NCBI GenBank assembly: GCA_003222115.1
Contig: QHUL01000061.1
Coordinates: forward strand, 62,001 to 126,000
Length of the DNA stretch: 64,000 bases
Direction of reading: 5' to 3'
Source of the DNA: Gemmatimonadota bacterium
GTDB lineage: Bacteria > Gemmatimonadota > Gemmatimonadetes > Gemmatimonadales > GWC2-71-9
Shown here in pieces: positions 16,893 to 24,782 of the stretch (position 1 is its first letter; each line of letters opens with the position of its first letter). The notes beneath the pieces are model-generated. The model was given only the letters and a program-made list of their open reading frames with translations. It searched no databases and was not told where the DNA came from. The position numbers and the translations under genes were made by a program.

Positions 16893-16967
16893 TTACGCGT
16901 TACCCGCGTACGCGCCGACTTCCATGCCCAGCTCGACGACCTCGAATTCAGGCTTCGTCCACGACAT
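16893..16967 (-). CDS. pqqA: PqqA, precursor peptide of PQQ
   Basis: A 24-residue peptide, MSWTKPEFEVVELGMEVGAY plus AGNA. The pair that becomes PQQ is exactly spaced: Glu16 and Tyr20 in the ExxxY motif. A ribosome-binding site GGAGG sits 8 bases before the ATG at 16967. The open frame extends upstream to 17096, but only the short form has the PqqA layout. It is the first gene of the operon, with a near-consensus sigma-54 promoter 54 bases upstream and a terminator hairpin after its stop. Confidence 0.95.
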   Translation of the reverse strand: MSWTKPEFEVVELGMEVGAYAGNA

Positions 16968-17020
16968 GTTGCAACCTCCGATACTGGTGGTGGTCGACCA
17001 CTCAACCGCTAGCTTCCCTA

Positions 17021-17036
17021 AGCAGGCGCCGTGCCA
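17021..17036 (-). promoter_or_regulatory. sigma-54 (-24/-12) promoter of the pqq operon
   Basis: Reading the minus strand from 17036 gives TGGCACGGCGCCTGCT. Against the consensus TGGCACG-N4-TTGCW it has a perfect -24 element, correct spacing and one mismatch (C for the first T of TTGC). The expected start of transcription is near 17010, about 43 bases before the pqqA ATG. The gene immediately upstream encodes an NtrC-type sigma-54 activator, which strongly supports this reading. Confidence 0.85.
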
Positions 17037-17127
17037 TCCCGAATGGGAACAGGCGAGACCGCGGCCTAACCGTGTAACTCCTTCCCTTCGAAGCAATTGT
17101 CGTGCGTGAAGGCCGCGAGTGCGGGGG

Positions 17128-17143
17128 CCGGCTCCGGAGCCGG
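17128..17143. repeat. perfect 16-bp palindrome between the response-regulator gene and pqqA
   Basis: CCGGCTCCGGAGCCGG is its own reverse complement. It lies about 40 bases after the regulator stop and about 95 bases upstream of the sigma-54 -24 element. It has no T-run on either side. It could be a GC-rich RNA hairpin ending the regulator transcript or a protein-binding site. Confidence 0.5.
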
Positions 17144-17157
17144 GGAGTGAGTCATTT

Positions 17158-17182
17158 CACCCAATCTGGGTGGAATCACCCA
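17158..17182. promoter_or_regulatory. triple CACCCA half-site cluster, candidate upstream activator sequence
   Basis: CACCCA (17158-17163), TGGGTG (17167-17172) and CACCCA (17177-17182) form two overlapping inverted repeats and one 19-base direct repeat. They sit about 130-145 bases upstream of the sigma-54 promoter, the normal distance for an NtrC-type enhancer. They also lie just after the stop codon of the regulator gene, so a transcript-ending hairpin is an alternative. Confidence 0.5.
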
Positions 17183-17183
17183 C

Positions 17184-18605
17184 TCAGGGCTGCAAGCCGA
17201 ACTTCTTCAACCGGTAGCGCAGCGTGTCCCTGGAGATCCCGAGACGCTGAGCCGCCTTCGTCTGATTCCCTCCCGCCTCCCGCAGCGCTCGCTCGATGAC
17301 CGATTTCTCCCACTGGGCCAAGTCCACGCCCGGCGGCGGCAGCGCGGCTGCGGCCGGTGCCGCTCCCGGCTCCCCGTCAGGGCTGCCGCTCGCCCGCGAC
17401 GCGCCGTGGTCGGCTGAACCGACTCCCGTGGGGCTCGTCACCGCAAGGTGCTCGATGTCCAGCGTGGGACCTCGACTCCACAGGACCGCCCGCTCGATGA
17501 CGTGGCTGAGCTCGCGTACGTTCCCCGGCCACGGATAGGAGAGCAGCAGATCGCGCGCCGCCGCGCTCATCTCACGAACCACCTTCCCGTACTTGGCGTT
17601 GAACGACCGCAGGAAATGTTCGGTGAGGAGCAGCACGTCACTACCGCGCTCCCGCAGGGGGGGTACGTCGAGCACGATCACCGCCAGGCGGAAATAGAGA
17701 TCCTTGCGAAACCGCTCCTGGCGCGCCTCGCGCTCGAGGTCACGGTTCGTCGCGGCGACGATGCGGAAGTCGATCTTGCGCTCGCGCACGCTGCCCACGC
17801 GTCGCACCGCCCGCTCCTCGATGGCCCTGAGCAACTTCCCCTGCACCGACAGGTCGACGTCGCCGATCTCGTCGAGAAAGAGGAACCCCCCCTCCGCCGC
17901 CTCGACCAGGCCGGGCTTCGACTCCTTGGCGTCCGTGAACGCGCCGCGCTCGTAACCGAACAGCTCGGCCTCCATGAGGGTGGCCGGCAAAGCCGTGCAG
18001 TTGATCTCGATGAACGGCTTCATGGCGCGGGGACCGGAGGCGTGAATGGCGCGGGCCAGGAGACCCTTGCCGGTGCCGGTCTCGCCCGTCAGGAGGACGG
18101 GCGGTGCCTCGTCCAGCGAGGCGATCTGGCGCGCCCGCTCGAGCACCGCGCGGATGACCGGCGACTCTCCCAGCATGGCCGGGAACCCCACGTCCCGAGT
18201 CGCGCGCCGACGATAATAGGACAGCTCCTGTCGCAGCAGCCGGTTCTCGCGAGCCCGGTCCGCGAGGAGCTTGAGCTCCTCCAGGTCCACGGGCTTCTTG
18301 ACGTAGTCGAAGGCGCCAAGCTTCACCGCCTCCACCGCGCCCTCGATCGAGCCGTAGGCCGTCACCATGATGACCGGAATGACCGGATCGAACTCGCGGA
18401 TCCGTTTGAGGAGGTCGAGCCCGCTCATGCCGGGCAGGCGGACGTCCGCGAACACCACGTCTGGCTGCAGGTTTTCGAGCAGCTCCATCGCCTTCTCGCC
18501 GCTCGTCGCCACCTCCGCGTCATAGCCGTGGTCGGCCAGGAACGCCTTGGCCGACCGCGCCAGCGTCTGCTCGTCGTCCACGATCAGAACCGTGGAGCCG
18601 CTCAT
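17184..18605 (-). CDS. NtrC-family sigma-54-dependent response regulator, likely activator of pqq
   Basis: A 473-residue three-domain protein. The receiver domain has the acidic pocket VDDE and phosphoacceptor Asp54 in FADVRLPG. The AAA+ domain has Walker A TGETGTGK (173-180), the sigma-54 contact loop GAFTDA (221-226), Walker B LFLDEI (243-248) and later YPWPGNVREL. The C-terminus ends in a Fis-type helix-turn-helix (NQTKAAQRLGISRDTLRYRLKKFG). GAFTDA is an accepted variant of GAFTGA. The start overlaps the histidine-kinase stop as ATGA, so they form a cognate pair. A sigma-54 promoter lies directly downstream, ahead of pqqA. Confidence 0.95.
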   Translation of the reverse strand: MSGSTVLIVDDEQTLARSAKAFLADHGYDAEVATSGEKAMELLENLQPDVVFADVRLPGMSGLDLLKRIREFDPVIPVIMVTAYGSIEGAVEAVKLGAFDYVKKPVDLEELKLLADRARENRLLRQELSYYRRRATRDVGFPAMLGESPVIRAVLERARQIASLDEAPPVLLTGETGTGKGLLARAIHASGPRAMKPFIEINCTALPATLMEAELFGYERGAFTDAKESKPGLVEAAEGGFLFLDEIGDVDLSVQGKLLRAIEERAVRRVGSVRERKIDFRIVAATNRDLEREARQERFRKDLYFRLAVIVLDVPPLRERGSDVLLLTEHFLRSFNAKYGKVVREMSAAARDLLLSYPWPGNVRELSHVIERAVLWSRGPTLDIEHLAVTSPTGVGSADHGASRASGSPDGEPGAAPAAAALPPPGVDLAQWEKSVIERALREAGGNQTKAAQRLGISRDTLRYRLKKFGLQP

Positions 18606-20089
18606 GCGAGGCTCGGGGCCGCCGGGGCGGGCGCCCTGTCGCCGCTCGCGACCGGCAGCCAGACGCGAACGGCCGTGCCGCGGCCGACCGCGCTCGCGAT
18701 CTCCAACCGGCCGCCGGCCTCCTCGACGTAGCGCTTGGCAATCGCCAGCCCGAGCCCCGTGCCCTCGGGTCGCGTCGTGAAGAAGGGCTCACACACGGTG
18801 GGCAGGATCTCGGAGGGGATGCCCCCGCCCGAATCGCTGATCTCGATGACGACGCCGTTTGCGCCCACGCCGGCGCCCTCGGGCCGAGTCGCGATCTCGA
18901 GCCGCCCTCCATCGGGCATGGCGTCGAGCGCATTCGACACGATCTCGGTCAATGCCTGCTCCAGTCGCATCGGGTCGACGCGAATCTCGGGGAGCGCCGC
19001 CGCGTGGTTCATCGCCAACTCGACCCGGCGCTGGCGCAGCAACTCGGAGAAGCCGGAGAGCGCGCCCTCGACCAGCGCCCGCACGCTCTCCCGAAGAGGG
19101 CGGAAGGGGGCGGGCCGGGAGAACGTCAACAGGTGAGCGATCCTGAGATCGAGACGATCGACCTGCTCGACGATGGCACCCAGCTGCTCGCGGGCGGCGG
19201 GGGCTTCGACCCGGTGCTGGGCGAGCTGAGCGGCCGCGCGCAGGCTCGCCAGAGGGTTCCGGAGCCCGTGGGCCACCGCAGCCGCCATCTGCCCGATCGA
19301 GGCCAGCTTCTCGGACTGCACGAGCTGGGCGCGGGATTGACGGAGCCTCTCGGTCATCTGCGCGAAGGAGCGGGCGAGGTCGCCGATCTCGTCGCGCGAC
19401 CGCGGCTCGATCGCGTGGTCCAGGTCGCCCGCGCCAACCACGGCCATGGCCTGCCGCAGCTCGCTGATCGGACGCGCCAGACTCCGGGAAATCAGCCACG
19501 AAGCGACGAGGCCCACGACCAGCGCGAGCACGATGATTGACCAGAGGACGCGCCGCTGCGCCTCCACGATCGTCTGCACCTCCGCGACGGCTCGCTGCAC
19601 GCTCAGCTCGCGGGCCTGGCGGTAGATCTCGCGGTTCACCACCGCCAGGGCCGGCTGCAGGCGCTCCACCAGCTCGTGCCGCGCGGTGAGGTAGGCCGCC
19701 TCGCGCTGTCCGGAATCGTACAGCTTGAACACGCGAGCGGCGACGGTGCGGATGTCGCCTTCGATGGCGCGGACGCCGTCTGCGAACTTCAGTGCGTCGG
19801 GGGGAAGACCAGCCGCCCAGCGATCGAGCCAGTAGTCCACCACCTGCTCGGTGAGCGGGAACTCCTTCTTGGCCGCGGGATCGCCGCTGAGGTAGCGCCA
19901 GACCACCTGGGTCTGGTTGAACATGGCGTCTTCCACGTCCGCGTACGTCCGCGAGTGGGCCAGGCGCTGACGTAGTCCCTCCAGCGTGCCTCCCTCGAGC
20001 GCGTTGGTCCGAATCGCCTGAACCCCGACGAGCAGCGTGGGGAGCACCATCAAGGCGAAACCCAGAAGCAGCTTGCGCTGGAGACTCAT
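18602..20089 (-). CDS. membrane sensor histidine kinase paired with the NtrC-type regulator
   Basis: A 495-residue protein from ATG 20089. A first transmembrane helix spans about residues 6-24, a roughly 155-residue periplasmic helical sensor follows, and a second helix spans 182-201. Then come a HAMP linker, a dimerisation helix with the phosphorylated His274 in AAVAHGLRNPL, and an HATPase domain with SNALDA, DSGGGIP and GTGLGLAIAK. The periplasmic part resembles four-helix-bundle sensors; its ligand is unknown. Because its partner probably drives pqq, the signal may relate to an alcohol or sugar substrate or to redox state. Confidence 0.93.
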   Translation of the reverse strand: MSLQRKLLLGFALMVLPTLLVGVQAIRTNALEGGTLEGLRQRLAHSRTYADVEDAMFNQTQVVWRYLSGDPAAKKEFPLTEQVVDYWLDRWAAGLPPDALKFADGVRAIEGDIRTVAARVFKLYDSGQREAAYLTARHELVERLQPALAVVNREIYRQARELSVQRAVAEVQTIVEAQRRVLWSIIVLALVVGLVASWLISRSLARPISELRQAMAVVGAGDLDHAIEPRSRDEIGDLARSFAQMTERLRQSRAQLVQSEKLASIGQMAAAVAHGLRNPLASLRAAAQLAQHRVEAPAAREQLGAIVEQVDRLDLRIAHLLTFSRPAPFRPLRESVRALVEGALSGFSELLRQRRVELAMNHAAALPEIRVDPMRLEQALTEIVSNALDAMPDGGRLEIATRPEGAGVGANGVVIEISDSGGGIPSEILPTVCEPFFTTRPEGTGLGLAIAKRYVEEAGGRLEIASAVGRGTAVRVWLPVASGDRAPAPAAPSLA

Positions 20090-20124
20090 AGCTCGAATTC
20101 TAGCGCAGATGCCGGCGGGCCGCC

Positions 20125-21315
20125 CTAGGACCGATCGACCACGCTTCTCAGGACGTCGTCGAGCGCGTCCAGCGTCCGCTCCACCGTCGCGTCGTCGTGG
20201 GCCAGGGACACGAAGTTGTACGCGGTCCGCTTGAACAGGACGCCCCGCGCCGCGCACGCCCGGGCGACGGCCCGGGAGACGTCATCGCTCGTGTAGTGGA
20301 GGAAGCACATCTCGGCCACCCCGCCCACCCCCGCGACGGCGCCGGCGTGCTCGTGCTGCAGGCGGTGCAGCCCGTGCAACAGCCGCATCCCGACGCGGTG
20401 CAGGTGCGCCGGCACGCCCTGCGAGACGACGACGTCGAGCGTGGCGCGCGCCGCCGCGAGCGCCACGCTCTCCGTCGCCAGGGTAGAGGAGATCCACGTG
20501 CGGGAGACGCCCGCCAGGAGGTCTTTGCGCCCCCCGACCGCGGCGAGCGGGAAGCCGTTGGCGAGCGCCTTGCCGAGGACCACGACATCGGGCTGGACGC
20601 CATAGCGCTCCCCCGCCCCGCCCACGGCGAGCCGGAACGCCGTCTTGATCTCGTCGAACACCAGAACCGCCCCGACGCGCGCCGTCTCCTCCCGCAGCAC
20701 GGCCAGCCACTCGCGGCGCGGCTCCTCCACGACGACCGGCTCGATTACGACGACCGCGAGCCGATCCCCGGCTTCGCGGATCTGTTGCCTGGTGCGCTCG
20801 GCATCGTTGAACGGCAGCTCGGCGTAGAGCGCGCGGGTCGCGGCCGGCACGCCCTCGATGCCGGCGCCCTGACACCAGTCGAGCCAGCCGTGATAGCCGC
20901 ACCCGAGCGCCAGGTCGCGCCCCGTGGCGACGCGCGCGAGGCGCACTGCCGCCGCGACCGCTTCGGCGCCGGTCTTGAGGAAGCGCACCGCCTCGATCCA
21001 CGGGATGTGGCGGCACAGCGCTTCGGCCAGCTCTTCCTCGACGGGCGGCGGGAGCGGCCCGACGACCCCGGCGGCGATGGCCTGCTCGGCCGCGCGGTTC
21101 ACCGCGGGATGCCCGTATCCCAGCGCGACGGCGCCGAGCGCCATCACGTAATCCACGTATTCGCGCCCGGCCTCGTCCCACACGCGACACCCCGCAGCGC
21201 GCGTGATGCGCTCGGGCGGCGGCCCGTCCGTCCCCGGCTCCGCGGGGCCGAACAGGGCGTCCGGCCGCAAGCTAGCGGTCGACGTGAACCCCGGGACGCG
21301 CCAATCGCTCGGCAT
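20125..21315 (-). CDS. class-III PLP aminotransferase, glutamate-1-semialdehyde aminomutase-like
   Basis: About 396 residues from ATG 21315, which overlaps the upstream methyltransferase gene by 44 bases. A TTG at 21270, just after that gene's stop, is a real alternative. Family features are YVDYVMALGAVALGYGHPAV, FLKTGAEAVAAAVRLAR, GYHGWLDW, the cofactor-binding FDEIKTAFR and the PLP lysine in VVLGKALANGFPLAAVGG. Relatives include HemL and many natural-product or sugar aminotransferases. The GAEAVAAAVR segment where HemL has GTEA suggests an aminotransferase rather than HemL. No hem genes are near, so its substrate is open. Confidence 0.87.
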   Translation of the reverse strand: MPSDWRVPGFTSTASLRPDALFGPAEPGTDGPPPERITRAAGCRVWDEAGREYVDYVMALGAVALGYGHPAVNRAAEQAIAAGVVGPLPPPVEEELAEALCRHIPWIEAVRFLKTGAEAVAAAVRLARVATGRDLALGCGYHGWLDWCQGAGIEGVPAATRALYAELPFNDAERTRQQIREAGDRLAVVVIEPVVVEEPRREWLAVLREETARVGAVLVFDEIKTAFRLAVGGAGERYGVQPDVVVLGKALANGFPLAAVGGRKDLLAGVSRTWISSTLATESVALAAARATLDVVVSQGVPAHLHRVGMRLLHGLHRLQHEHAGAVAGVGGVAEMCFLHYTSDDVSRAVARACAARGVLFKRTAYNFVSLAHDDATVERTLDALDDVLRSVVDRS

Positions 21316-22021
21316 ACTTGACCACCTCGATCGCCATCGCCCGGAGCAGCTTGACCTCCCGCTCGTCGAGCGGGGCACGGTGCATCACCTCGCGCACGGT
21401 CCGCATCACGCCGTCCACATCGCGGGTCTTGAAGAACTCGATCAACCGGAGCGCCTGCTCCACGTCCGCGCACAGCCGCTCCAGGTCTTCCACGCGTGCG
21501 GGCCCCGCCTGGCGCCGGGGCGGCTTGAACGGCGTCGCTTCGTCTCCCCGCGCCAGCGCCAGCTCATAGAGCATCAGCACGACCGCGTGCGCAAGGTTGA
21601 GCGAGGGATACGCGGGGCTCGCGGGGATCGTCACGACGCGGTGGCAGCGGTCCAGGGCCTCGTTCGTGAGGCCCTTGTCCTCGCGCCCGAACACCAGGGC
21701 GACGGGCCCTGCGCCCGCGCGCTCCACAATTTCCGCCGCCGCCGCGCGCGGGCGCTGCAGGTTGCGCTTCGCGCTGCGGCCTCGCGCCGTGAACCCGGTT
21801 ACGTGGATGCAGTCGGCGAGCGCCGCCTCCAGCGTCTCGAACCGCTGCACCCGCGCCAGGATGTCCTGCGTCTGATGCGCAATCCCCTCGACCCGGTAGG
21901 CGTCGTACTCGCGCGGGTTCACGAGGCGCAAGTCGCGGAACCCGAAGTTCTTCAGCGCCCGCACCACGTGCGCGATGTTGACCAGGTCCTGGGGCTCGTG
22001 GAGCACGACGACGACGCTCAT
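21272..22021 (-). CDS. trmJ: TrmJ/SpoU-family RNA 2'-O-methyltransferase
   Basis: A 249-residue SPOUT methyltransferase. The start MSVVVVLHEPQDLVNIAHVVRALKNFG is motif 1. VALVFGREDKGLTNEAL is motif 2, and VTIPASPAYPSLNLAHAVVLMLYEL is motif 3, which forms the trefoil-knot SAM site. A C-terminal helical extension (VEDLERLCADVEQALRLIEFF...) fits TrmJ, which methylates position 32 of tRNA. It starts four bases after the heparinase-like gene on the same strand. The specific tRNA target is not proven by sequence. Confidence 0.85.
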   Translation of the reverse strand: MSVVVVLHEPQDLVNIAHVVRALKNFGFRDLRLVNPREYDAYRVEGIAHQTQDILARVQRFETLEAALADCIHVTGFTARGRSAKRNLQRPRAAAAEIVERAGAGPVALVFGREDKGLTNEALDRCHRVVTIPASPAYPSLNLAHAVVLMLYELALARGDEATPFKPPRRQAGPARVEDLERLCADVEQALRLIEFFKTRDVDGVMRTVREVMHRAPLDEREVKLLRAMAIEVVKYAERLARPGVHVDR

Positions 22022-22025
22022 CGCG

Positions 22026-24782
22026 TCATCCCACCAGCTCCAGGATCCCGAGCCGATCCCCGTCCTGCCTGTCCCCCCGCAGCCAGACCCATCCGTCGCC
22101 GCCGCTCCACACGAGCTGCCCCGCGCGCCGCACGCGGCCCGGCAGCATCTCGTTGACGATCACGTCGAAGCCGATGCGGCCGCCGACGTGCGAGCGGCTC
22201 CAGTCGGGCGGCGCGATCGCCGCCGTGATGCGATACCCCACATCAGTGCGGCGCCACGCGCCGCGGACCATCTCCGGCCCTCCAGTCGCGCCCGCGCCAC
22301 GCACCCGCAGCCCACCGCCGTCCCCCTCCTCGGGCACGATCAACCATCCGGCCACCGCACCCTCTTCGGCGGAGCGCACGTAGAGCTGGACGCCGTCCGA
22401 GTGAACGTCGTCGGGCTCATTGTCGAGCCGGAGCGGCGGCGCCTGGCCGGGGCGGAAGCAGAGGTCGGCCTTGGTCACGTCGACCGCGAGGTACAGCGCG
22501 TCATCGTCCCAGTTGACGCAGACCGCGACCGAGAACTCTTCGGGCCCGGCGTACGGCTCTTCGCTGCGGCGGTACTGGTCCTCCAGATCGAGCCGCAACG
22601 GCTCGGCGAGGTCGAAGCCATCGAGCGTGCCGTCGAGCGCGGGCGGCCGATCGACGCGAAGGGCCGTGCCCGTGACCGGCGTGGGGCGCTCCAGCTCGAG
22701 CAGCGGTTGCAGCGCGGGCACCGTGGGGCGCGTGCCGGAGAGCCGGACCCGCTCCGCGCCGACTTGCACTTCCCATCCCTCGGCCCCGATCGCGTGTCGC
22801 TCGATTCCCCGAGCGGTCTCCACCTCCACGACCTCCCCTCGGGCGCGCACGCCGCGGACGGTGGGGGCCGCGGCCACGGGCTCGAGCACCGTGACGAATC
22901 GGGCCCCGCGACCGCGCGCGCGGAGTACGTAGAACGCCGCTTCCTTCTCGGTTCCGGGCTTGCCGAGCCCGGTCGCCCGCAGCAGCTCTCCCTTGAACAA
23001 GAAGTGCGCTCTCAGCTGTCGGCCGTCAGCGTGCAGCTCGAGGACGGTGGGTCCCTCGCCCGCGGGCACGAATCGCTCGACGGTGTGCACGAACTCGTCG
23101 GCCAGCTCGCCCTCCGTCCAGCGTCCGGGCGTGACGACGTCCCCGGTGCCGTCAAAATGCCACGGCAGCTCGATCAGGTGCGACTCCTTCCCCGACAGGT
23201 CGGTGACGTCCACCACGTAGGCGGGCCCCGACAGGACGGCGCGCCCCAGCTCGCCGTAGCGCCCCCGAGCCCAGGCAAAATCGCCGCGAACGTCGAACGC
23301 CAAGCAGTGCGCATCCCCTGGGGGCTGCGAGCTGCCGTCGAGGCGGGGCGCGTTGTGGGCCAGGGTCGAGCGATACCAGAAGAGGTCGTGGGCGACGTAG
23401 GATCCGGTCCCGAGGTCGGGCAGCCAGTGGACGCCGTCCGCGTGGAGCGTGAGGTGCAGCCGGTCGGGGTGCCCATGTCCGCCGCCCGAGGGGCCGCACT
23501 CGAGACTCACGTAGCGCTCGCGCGTCCGCAGGATCGCGAGTCCCTGGGTGTCGAGCAGCATGCTCGCGGGAGCCCAGGCCGCGGCGTCATCTGGAAGCTC
23601 GGGCTCCATGAAGAGGAGCGTCCACCAGGAGAGGCTCGTTCGGGACGGGGAGCGGGGAGCGGAGAGCGGTTCCATCGGTGCGTCGTGCAAGTAGGACTCG
23701 AACACCTCGGGCTTGGTCGCAGCCGTCCGGTAGAGCGTCGTCAGCCAGCTCGCGAGCTCGGGCGTACCGCTCCCCGCTCCCCGCTCCTCGAGATTCGCGA
23801 GCCCCACCTCCCACAGCTCGAGATACATCGGGTGGGCGAGCGACACGCCGAACCGCGAGTCCTTGCGCGCCGGAAACGTGAAATCCGGGAGCGCGCTGTG
23901 GGCGGGCGCGAGCAGCGCCGCCCGCAGCCGTCCGGCAGGTGCCGGCTCCGCCCAGACGTCGATTCCCGCCTGCGCGGCCCAGGCGACCCCCGTGAGGAGC
24001 CCCCGCAGCGCGAACAGGTGGTAGTTCTCGCCCTCGTACCACATCCCGTCGGGCCCGAATCCGCGCATCAGGTGCGCGAGCAAGCCGGTCGGGCTCTCGA
24101 TCGCGCGGCTCGCGAGGTCCTCGTCCTCGAACCAGGAGGCGATCGCCGCGAGCGCGGCGTTGTTCCACGTCTGGCGGTTGGAGAACCCCTCGTCGAACTC
24201 GCCGATCAGGTTGGCCGCTTCCTCGGCCACCTGGTTCACCGCGCGTGTGGTCGCCTCGTCCAGGTTGCCCGACTCGCGCAGCAGCACCGCCGCCGCGAGG
24301 ATGTTGCCGATCCAGAGGGACTCGAGGTAGGTGGAGAAGAAGAGGCGGCTCGGGCCGAGCACGTTGTCCCGGTTGGGGTAGCGGAAATAGCGCGCCGCAT
24401 AGGCACGCAGAATCTCGCCGGCCCGCGCCGCGGCCCCGCGGTGGTCGGCGAGCGCGCCGAGCGCGGCGAGGTGCGCGGCCCGCTCGGCGAGCCAGAGGTG
24501 CTGATAGCGCGCCCAGGCCCGGTCGTGGCGCTCGCCGCTGTAGGTCTCGCGGCAACGCGGGCAGCGGTGCGAGCCCGGGCTCCAGGGGTCGAACACCAGC
24601 GCCGCGCCGTCGACGGGACAGACGCCACCGTCCATCGAGAGCAGCGCCTTCTGCTCCGGGATCGCCGGCATCACGTCGAGCAGCGGCGCCGCGCGTCGCT
24701 CCAGGTGCGCGCGCAAGGCCGTGAGATCGCGCGACCCGGCGATCTCCGCCTTCCGCGCGGCGAGCCGCTCCGCGGTCACCAT
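22026..24782 (-). CDS. heparinase II/III-like polysaccharide lyase with a C-terminal CBM9-like domain
   Basis: A 918-residue protein from ATG 24782 (MVTAERLAARK), overlapping the kinase stop by 7 bases. There is no signal peptide. An N-terminal cysteine cluster (GGVCPVDG... CPRC) suggests a small zinc ribbon. Residues about 100-330 are alpha-helical and toroid-like (NRQTWNNAALAAIASWFE, MWYEGENYHLFALRG). The central beta-sandwich has GPSGGGHGHPDRLHL, the conserved His region of heparinase II/III. The last 190 residues (LRVDRPPALDGTLDGFDLAE to DDVHSDGVQLYV) resemble a CBM9/DOMON-type carbohydrate-binding module. Inverted heptamer repeats lie inside the coding sequence. The substrate is unknown; a uronic-acid polysaccharide is a guess from the family. 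Confidence 0.85.
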   Translation of the reverse strand: MVTAERLAARKAEIAGSRDLTALRAHLERRAAPLLDVMPAIPEQKALLSMDGGVCPVDGAALVFDPWSPGSHRCPRCRETYSGERHDRAWARYQHLWLAERAAHLAALGALADHRGAAARAGEILRAYAARYFRYPNRDNVLGPSRLFFSTYLESLWIGNILAAAVLLRESGNLDEATTRAVNQVAEEAANLIGEFDEGFSNRQTWNNAALAAIASWFEDEDLASRAIESPTGLLAHLMRGFGPDGMWYEGENYHLFALRGLLTGVAWAAQAGIDVWAEPAPAGRLRAALLAPAHSALPDFTFPARKDSRFGVSLAHPMYLELWEVGLANLEERGAGSGTPELASWLTTLYRTAATKPEVFESYLHDAPMEPLSAPRSPSRTSLSWWTLLFMEPELPDDAAAWAPASMLLDTQGLAILRTRERYVSLECGPSGGGHGHPDRLHLTLHADGVHWLPDLGTGSYVAHDLFWYRSTLAHNAPRLDGSSQPPGDAHCLAFDVRGDFAWARGRYGELGRAVLSGPAYVVDVTDLSGKESHLIELPWHFDGTGDVVTPGRWTEGELADEFVHTVERFVPAGEGPTVLELHADGRQLRAHFLFKGELLRATGLGKPGTEKEAAFYVLRARGRGARFVTVLEPVAAAPTVRGVRARGEVVEVETARGIERHAIGAEGWEVQVGAERVRLSGTRPTVPALQPLLELERPTPVTGTALRVDRPPALDGTLDGFDLAEPLRLDLEDQYRRSEEPYAGPEEFSVAVCVNWDDDALYLAVDVTKADLCFRPGQAPPLRLDNEPDDVHSDGVQLYVRSAEEGAVAGWLIVPEEGDGGGLRVRGAGATGGPEMVRGAWRRTDVGYRITAAIAPPDWSRSHVGGRIGFDVIVNEMLPGRVRRAGQLVWSGGDGWVWLRGDRQDGDRLGILELVG
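23642..23787. repeat. inverted pair of GGAGCGG heptamer arrays inside the heparinase-like gene
   Basis: On the plus strand 23642-23669 reads as four 7-mers (GGGACGG, GGAGCGG, GGAGCGG, AGAGCGG). At 23767-23787 three CCGCTCC units are the same 7-mer inverted. The arms flank about 97 bases. The reading frame is kept and encodes Pro/Ser/Arg-rich and Gly/Ser-rich stretches, as if a short repeat element had been absorbed into the gene. Confidence 0.6.

Noticed and set aside
20125-21315. Calling the class-III aminotransferase HemL.
   Set aside because: The GAEAVAAAVR segment departs from HemL, and there are no haem genes nearby; kept as family-level only.
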